Shown here: in pieces, positions 59,092 through 64,000 of the stretch | Layout: every line of letters starts with the position of its first letter | Position numbering within the stretch: the first letter of the stretch is position 1 | Source: an uncultured Alphaproteobacteria bacterium | GTDB lineage: Bacteria > Pseudomonadota > Alphaproteobacteria > MPNO01 > UBA2964 | NCBI GenBank assembly: GCA_951812775.1 | Contig: OX638326.1 | Coordinates: forward strand, 3,759,180 to 3,823,179 | Length of the DNA: 64,000 nucleotides | Direction of reading: 5' to 3' | Notes under the pieces: generated by a model | Database searches by the model: none | Told to the model about the DNA's origin: nothing | Seen by the model: only the letters and a program-made list of their open reading frames with translations | Made by a program: the position numbers and the translations under genes

Positions 59092-59121
59092 GAAAAAGGG
59101 GCGCTCAAACAGGAGCGCCCC
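59092..59121 (-). terminator. Strong rho-independent terminator downstream of the TctC-like gene
   Basis: Nine pairs between GGGGCGCTC (59098-59106) and GAGCGCCCC (59113-59121) with a six-base loop. On the minus strand it is followed by TTTTTCTT. It ends the transcript of the binding-protein gene. Confidence 0.9.
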
Positions 59122-59144
59122 GAAACGGATCATCCCATCCATTC

Positions 59145-60200
59145 CTATTTCTTGGATTTTTTCTTCTTCTTGTTGTAGCCGAGGACTTCTGCAGTTCGTT
59201 TCAGGATGTCTTTCGGCGTTTTCATCAATTCGGCAATATTTGCTTCAACTTGCTCGCCGGTCAGGACAGAAAGGTCCATTTTACGTTTCTTGGCATCGGC
59301 GAGAAATTTGGGATATTTCATCGTCGCCAGGAACGCCTTGCGAAGGCCCGCGAGCCGAGCTTCAGGAATGCCCGGTGGCGACCCTACGATCCGTGCCATC
59401 GCAACAGGTGCTGACAAAAGTTTTGCAATAGGTTTGTAGCTTGCCGGAACAACGTCCACGAGCATTGGAACCCCTTTAACTGCGGGGTCAGGATGCGGCG
59501 CGAGACCTGCCTGAACCAGCGGCGATATCTTGCCAGTACCTATCCATTGAGGACGAATGACATTCCAGCTCTGCCAGGAACCGCCGCGACCCTGCGCTTC
59601 ACCAGCTTCCATGGCATTTGTCATTTTCGCGGTGCCCCGGTACCCGGTTACGATCTTGAATTTTGTACCCGCCGCTGCGTTTAGGAATTGCGGAAATATG
59701 TAGGTTTCGGAACCTTTGCCGGAGGCGGCAAGGATAATTTCTCTCTTCTTTGCATCCTCTAGCGTCTTGGCAACGTTGCCCATAGCAACAACCATGCTGT
59801 TGAGAGCAGCCATGCTACCAATCCAGCGCATTTTGCTCATATCGAACTTAATGCCGCGTGGGCGGATCAACTGGAAGAGGGGGTGTGTCCAGAACGGCGT
59901 GATAACGGTCGTTCCGTCTCTTGGAGCGACATTATAAACGTAGTTGGACGCTTTTACGCCACCGGAGCCCGGCATATTGACCACGATCGCATTGGGCTTC
60001 CCGGGTAAACGTTTTCCCATATGCTGGACCAGCGTCCGCATATACAAGTCATAACCACCGCCGGGCGAAGCACCGATATAAAAACGGACAGTTTTGCCGT
60101 CATAAAAATCTGAAACCGCATCAGCCTGCGCGGCGGAAACGACTCCTAGTCCGAGTGTAGATGCGACAACGAAAGCACTAAGTTTTTTAATTTTTTTCAA
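59145..60200 (-). CDS. TctC/Bug-type tricarboxylate transporter binding protein
   Basis: A 351-residue periplasmic protein with a signal peptide ending near SAAQADA. DGKTVRFYIGASPGGGYDLY is the Bug-family start; NAIVVNMPGSGG and GYRGTAKMTNAMEAGEAQGR are further family motifs. The C-terminus is an unusual lysine tail (YNKKKKKSKK). No TctA or TctB membrane gene is adjacent, so it may serve a distant permease or act as a sensor ligand-binder. Confidence 0.85.
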   Translation of the reverse strand: MKKIKKLSAFVVASTLGLGVVSAAQADAVSDFYDGKTVRFYIGASPGGGYDLYMRTLVQHMGKRLPGKPNAIVVNMPGSGGVKASNYVYNVAPRDGTTVITPFWTHPLFQLIRPRGIKFDMSKMRWIGSMAALNSMVVAMGNVAKTLEDAKKREIILAASGKGSETYIFPQFLNAAAGTKFKIVTGYRGTAKMTNAMEAGEAQGRGGSWQSWNVIRPQWIGTGKISPLVQAGLAPHPDPAVKGVPMLVDVVPASYKPIAKLLSAPVAMARIVGSPPGIPEARLAGLRKAFLATMKYPKFLADAKKRKMDLSVLTGEQVEANIAELMKTPKDILKRTAEVLGYNKKKKKSKK

Positions 60201-60252
60201 CGCGACCTCCCCAAGTCAATTCAAGTGATCAATATGGACGTATAAGTTGTCC

Positions 60253-60268
60253 TGTGACTTTTATCACA
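60253..60268. promoter_or_regulatory. CRP/FNR-type palindrome (TGTGA-N6-TCACA)
   Basis: TGTGA (60253-60257), six bases, TCACA (60264-60268) matches the CRP consensus arms exactly. It lies 53-68 bases before the TctC-like start and 121-136 bases before the divergent gene at 60389, so it could control either. No CRP gene is in the window. Confidence 0.6.
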
Positions 60269-60388
60269 AAGTAAAATTATAGTCTAAAAATTGAATTTGG
60301 GGAGTACAAAATTCTGAGAGCCCTTGCTTAGTTAGCGTCCCACTCGCACAATTGGCCCAATCAAAGGGATTTATTGGGAGAGTTGAAA

Positions 60389-61126
60389 ATGGCGTTCTCA
60401 AGCTGGCGTGGAATTATCGGCATTATTAAACCCACAATGCGGCCGGGCGGTCTTGAAGACATGATCCGGATATTACCCGAAGGAATTGGCGTTATTCCGC
60501 TCTTTAATAATATTACGCGGGGTGATCGTACAGAGTTTAAAGAGGTCATGAAGGATTACGACGAAAAGGTGGCAATCCTCGCTGATCAGGGATGCGATGT
60601 TATTCATCCAGAGGGCGCACCGCCTTTCATGGTGCTCGGAAACGCTGGCGAGGCGAAAAAAATTCGTGCCTGGGAGCGTAAACACAAAACCCAGGTTTTT
60701 ACGTCCGGTACCAACCATGTTGCGGCGCTCAAGGCTCTCAAGGTTAAACGCTTCATCGGCGCCAGCTATTTTCAGGGCGAAATCAACAAGACCTTTGGCA
60801 ACTATTTTAAGAAGGAAGGGTTTGATGTTCTTGGCATGGAAGGCATCGATGTGCCGTTCAATAAGGTCCAAACCCTGTCTTCGGAAGAAATATATTCCTT
60901 CATCAAAAAACTGGCTTTGAAACATAAACGGGCTCAGGGCATCTACATGCTGGGATCCGGCTGGAAAGCGATGAAGGTTATCCCAATGTTAGAACAGGAT
61001 CTTGGAATTCCAATCGTGTTCCCCGTTACAGCGCGCGTTTGGGAGTTCCAGAAACGACTGTCGATTAATGAACCGCGTGAAGGGTACGGTCGGCTCCTAG
61101 AGGAAATGCCGCCAATGGTGAAATAA
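60389..61126 (+). CDS. Asp/Glu racemase-fold protein, maleate-isomerase/arylmalonate-decarboxylase-like, lacking active-site Cys
   Basis: A 245-residue protein started at 60389, preceded by GGGAGAG; a TTG at 60374 is less likely. GIIKPTMRPGGLEDMIRILP and the two-half fold resemble the maleate cis-trans isomerase/AMDase group. Known members use cysteines near HPEGAPPFMVLG and near LGSGWKAMKVI; here those positions hold Pro/Phe and Gly/Ser/Gly. The only Cys is in DQGCDVI. It may be a decarboxylase- or lyase-like variant with another mechanism. It faces the TctC-like gene across the CRP-like site. Confidence 0.75.
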   Translation: MAFSSWRGIIGIIKPTMRPGGLEDMIRILPEGIGVIPLFNNITRGDRTEFKEVMKDYDEKVAILADQGCDVIHPEGAPPFMVLGNAGEAKKIRAWERKHKTQVFTSGTNHVAALKALKVKRFIGASYFQGEINKTFGNYFKKEGFDVLGMEGIDVPFNKVQTLSSEEIYSFIKKLALKHKRAQGIYMLGSGWKAMKVIPMLEQDLGIPIVFPVTARVWEFQKRLSINEPREGYGRLLEEMPPMVK

Positions 61127-61143
61127 GTTGATCTAAAACGATT

Positions 61144-61851
61144 TTAGGTGGTTTTTGAAAGGGTGGCTTCATAGGCTGCCCTTTCTTGAAGCCAGAGATC
61201 CGCGTAATCGACTGTTTGCCATTCATCGAACCAGGGTCCGCCTCGCGTATAATGTATAGCGTCAGGATTGCCTTGCTGTGGCTTGTCACACCAGCCTTCG
61301 AGCCAATTCCAACTTTCGGGAATTTCTCCAATCAGGTCATCGGTCAGCCATTGGAATCTATGAAGGAAGGCTCCGGTCTCCGAATTGATTACATCCGGCG
61401 TTAAGATAGCATTGGCGGGGTGTTTGCAATTATACAAAACAAGCGATGACCAGTTCTTGCGCGGATATTGTGTCTGAGGTTTGTCATCCATTTTGCGATC
61501 TTCCTTGGGTTGATGATCGTGATGGACACACATGACCGCATAACGATCATCAAGCATCGAAATGAGCTTGGATATGTCAGTGAGCCATAAAAAATCACAA
61601 TCGCAAAATAGCGTCCAGCCCTCATAACCTTGCAAGTAAGGTACAAAAAAACGGGTATAGGTGAATTCGGTTGCCGCCAGCGGGTCTACATCGCGGGTAT
61701 AGAGGCCATCTGTTCTGAGCAATTGCTGTTTTATGGGTGTAACAGTAATTGGGACCGAAGTTCGACTTTTCACGGAGTGTTGGCAGATTTGATAGGCAAT
61801 GTCTTCACGCGAATCCCAACCCACATATATTGGAAAGGGTAGTTGGGTCAC
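61144..61851 (-). CDS. Nucleotide-sugar glycosyltransferase-like protein (GT8-like)
   Basis: A 235-residue cytoplasmic protein. IYVGWDSREDIAYQICQHS at the start and WTLFCDCDFLWL, with the metal-binding DxD, fit a GT-A fold. NYNC-like contact residues lie in SSLVLYNCKH and the C-terminal HYTRGGPWF resembles the HxxG motif of GT8. It is near a GT9-like gene and may build the same glycan. Donor and acceptor are unknown. Confidence 0.72.
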   Translation of the reverse strand: MTQLPFPIYVGWDSREDIAYQICQHSVKSRTSVPITVTPIKQQLLRTDGLYTRDVDPLAATEFTYTRFFVPYLQGYEGWTLFCDCDFLWLTDISKLISMLDDRYAVMCVHHDHQPKEDRKMDDKPQTQYPRKNWSSLVLYNCKHPANAILTPDVINSETGAFLHRFQWLTDDLIGEIPESWNWLEGWCDKPQQGNPDAIHYTRGGPWFDEWQTVDYADLWLQERAAYEATLSKTT

Positions 61852-61956
61852 GTAGTCATTCCTTGGTCACTCATGGCGATGTTTGTGCCAAAACGTTGCG
61901 CTAGTGTCTAGTCAGTCTGATTCTACTCTGGAATTCCCTGTCGACTATTTCTTTTG

Positions 61957-62829
61957 CTAGGAGGTCCTAAAATCGGAGGCGAACGCCTCCATGGCATCGT
62001 CCCAAGACTGATCAGCGGCCTGTCGATAAAGAGAAGATTCAGGAAACTTGGGGGACTTTCTACCTTTGTGCATCCAACGATATTCGGCGGGGAAAGGTAC
62101 AAGCACACGGCTTGGCTTGCCGACAGCCGCCCGCAAGTGAACGTTGGTGTTGCTGACGCAAACATAATCATCAAGTACAGAGAGTAAGGCGAGCATCGCT
62201 TCGAGGTCTTCGTTTAAATAGGTTAAATTATGGACTGGCTCGCCGATTATCTCCTGAATCCTCTCTGTTTCGCTCTGTTTCGGGTTGCGTTGAAGAGAGA
62301 TGAATGTGCCTTTGATTCCGTGTAACGCTTTCGCTATTGCGTCTGCAGGGGCATTTTTGAATAGTCGGTTATAGTGTTCCGTTCCTGCGCGCCAAGTGAA
62401 CCCAAAATAGGGCGGTGGACCTAGTTCTTTCAGTGTTTTCTTTATCGACGACAATTCCTCCGGGATGACACTCAGTGAAATTGATGGAGGAATGTCGGCT
62501 TCATGTTTCATGTCGAGTAGATAGGGCAAATCCCCGATTGAAATACAGAGATCGTACTTGGCGGGATCAATTTGTTGGGTATTTGTAATGACATCGTCTT
62601 CTGGCAGGTATCGTTTAACGATATCGGCGATCTTTTCCTGCGTTTGATATGTAATCGCGGGGTTTCTTTCCCTGAGGCGATCAATGAAGCGAAGAAAGAA
62701 TATTTCGTCTCCCAAGCCTTGATCAAATTTTACACAGATATGTTTGCCATCGATCTGATCAGGCAGAGAGTCTTGTTCCAAGGGAATATCCAGTTCACGT
62801 ACTGACTGGCGCATCCGATAGTCCTGCTA
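61957..62829 (-). pseudogene. GT9-like C-terminal half of a TPR-glycosyltransferase, behind an in-frame TAG
   Basis: A 285-residue open segment (MRQSVRELDIPLEQD onward) in the same frame as the TPR part. They are separated only by TAG at 62827-62829 and the codons QDYR. Relatives read WxxYEWR at this place, so TGG has probably become TAG. HICVKFDQGLGDEIFFLRFI and TWRAGTEHYNRLFKN, with VCVSNTNVHLRAAVGKPSRV, resemble GT9 (heptosyltransferase-like) donor binding. If translated alone it could start at the ATG at 62814, but no good ribosome site is seen. Confidence 0.78.
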
Positions 62830-63910
62830 ACCCTGGGCAAACTGCCCGCCGGCTAAGTGTACGAGGGATCGGTTGTTATACGCTTCAGCGACAGCATCAC
62901 CCTGCGCATTGTCGCGGTACCACAATTCGAGCGCATGAGACCACATGGTGACAACTTCCTCGAACTCTCCTCCCTTCTCCAGAATACTGGCAAGGTTCGA
63001 AGCTGCGTCAGGTAAATCAGGGTCAAAAGACAAAGATCGACGAAACGCCTCCGCTGCATCCTGAGTTTTTCCTTGGACACTCAAGGCGAGACCGAGAACA
63101 TTCCAGCCGGTCGCATTTGATTCGTTGATTGTTAGACCTGAGCGTGCGGCCTGTTCGGCTTCAAGCCCGCGTCCGATCAATTGTAATGCCGTCGCGATAC
63201 CAAAATGCGCTGGTGCATATTGGTCATCGAGCGCTATGGCGTTTTGAAATGCGTTAAGGGCACTGTCCAAGTCTTTTTCTTCGTACAGAAGATAGCCTAA
63301 ATTGTTCTGAAAAATGGCTGATTGCGGCTCCAATTCTGCCGCGCGCCGGTGATGCAGTGCTGCCTCATCTTTCCAACCTTTTTCCGTCAACGCGAGCGCA
63401 AGGCCAGAATGGGCATCAGCGCAGTCCGGCACCTGATTGAGCGTTTCCCGGTGGCAATGGATAGCACCACTAATCTTGTCGGCATCCTGTAGCGCGTTGC
63501 CCAGATTGACCCGAGCTTCGACATAATCCGGTTGGATAGTTACGGCGTGGCGGTAATGGGTGGCGGCTTCGGCATGGCGACCGAGAGATCGCAACGCAAC
63601 GCCTAAGTTATTGTGGGCAAGTGCGGTTTCGAGACCGTTGGAGATCGCGCGGTTAATGAGTTCAACAGCTTGTTCGGGGTTGCCGTATTGCAACTGAACG
63701 ATTCCAAACACGTGCAGGGCATCACCATTATTGGCATCCAGCTGCAGGATTTGATTGTACAAAGAAGCGGCGTTTTCAGGCTGGCCTTGCTGATGGAGGC
63801 TGATGGAGAGCGATAGCTTCCTGCACCAAAGCAACAATCTGATTATGAGAATTTTTGGTTTGTACCGAGTTTTCGCGTTTTTGTGCGGCTCGGCGATCTC
63901 TCCGGTTCAA
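62827..63910 (-). pseudogene. TPR N-terminal half of a TPR-glycosyltransferase, broken by a 10-bp duplication
   Basis: Eight or more tetratricopeptide repeats (NALQDADKISGAIHCHRETL; ALALTEKGWKDEAALHHRRA; and so on). The likely start is TTG at 63910, with AGGAG ahead and reading LNRRDRRAAQKRENS, a start usual for such proteins. After ALVQEAIALHQ the frame is lost at an exact 10-bp duplication; with one copy removed it continues QQGQPENAASLYNQIL. The repeats probably bind a partner and target the glycosyltransferase. The TAG at 62827-62829 ends the frame. Confidence 0.8.
63789..63808 (+). repeat. 10-bp exact tandem duplication in the TPR gene
   Basis: GCTGATGGAG occurs twice in succession on the plus strand (63789-63798, 63799-63808). 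Removing one copy restores the frame of the TPR protein near its start. Confidence 0.93.
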
Positions 63911-64000
63911 CAGAGACTCTCCTGGGCAAAAGAACTGGGAGCTATAGTAAATACCAACAACCGGACTAACAACTGTCTAGGCTTGACGGATTTCATGGAC

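Noticed and set aside
59098..59121. Regulatory palindrome for the PuuD-like gene
   Set aside because: The stem, short loop and minus-strand T run fit a terminator of the TctC-like gene.
1..64000. CRISPR array, rRNA, tRNA or transposon
   Set aside because: No regularly spaced repeat series, no recognisable RNA gene and no transposase or integrase was seen; the few repeats are single tandem duplications.
1..64000. Recoded TAG as tryptophan
   Set aside because: TAG ends several intact genes at their expected length (718-1896, 24450, 38343), so the two TAG codons at Trp positions are better read as mutations.

Overview
The window reads as about 64 kb of chromosome from a free-living, probably marine, alphaproteobacterium related to Rhodospirillales. 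The grounds are the ribF-ileS-lspA-DUF3035-M16-M16 block, a psd-pssA pair, an imuA-imuB-dnaE2 locus with a GTTC-N7-GTTC LexA operator, TRAP and TctC-type binding proteins, and a NavMs-like sodium channel. No rRNA, tRNA, CRISPR array, integrase or transposase was recognised. No gap between genes is longer than about 220 bases.

Layout. 1-685: end of a phage-tail-collar protein. 718-9390: SGNH-type protein, secreted protein, broken class II aldolase, extradiol-dioxygenase-like protein, coiled-coil protein, WecA/WbpL-like sugar-phosphate transferase, cysteine hydrolase, a decayed pyruvate-dehydrogenase E1-alpha-like gene and an intact class II aldolase. 9532-13274: three tandem paralogous MFS transporters, of which the first and third are broken. 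13319-17201: pseudo-receiver protein, solo HigA-like regulator, FliL-like membrane protein and an L-2-hydroxyglutarate-oxidase-like flavoprotein. 17416-22172: four-gene ABC-2/GldG/DUF4340 operon. 22265-32613: catabolic block with two ornithine-cyclodeaminase-like enzymes, two cysteine hydrolases, two VOC proteins, an acyl-CoA-dehydrogenase-fold monooxygenase, a glutathione transferase and a complete TRAP transporter. 33513-36243: ruined SOS mutasome operon. 36489-40546: esterase, alginate lyase, stop-interrupted amidohydrolase and sodium channel. 40543-58346: mostly housekeeping genes (phospholipid synthesis, SAM hydrolase, diguanylate cyclase, ribF, ileS, lspA, proteases, pgi, mutL, rsmD, rluB). 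58347-61126: PuuD-like amidotransferase, TctC-type binding protein and an Asp/Glu-racemase-fold protein. 61144-63910: sugar transferases and a broken TPR-glycosyltransferase gene.

The most striking feature is gene decay with a recurring lesion type. Exact short tandem duplications of 13, 10 and 8 bp break three reading frames, and deleting one copy restores the expected protein each time. A perfect 32-bp tandem duplication sits upstream of the TRAP operon. Other genes show one-base losses in homopolymers, in-frame TAG or TGA stops, and large deletions, including a microhomology fusion of imuB to dnaE2. The duplications could be mutational scars or reversible switches. The homopolymer lesions could be sequencing errors, but the duplications and deletions are harder to explain that way.
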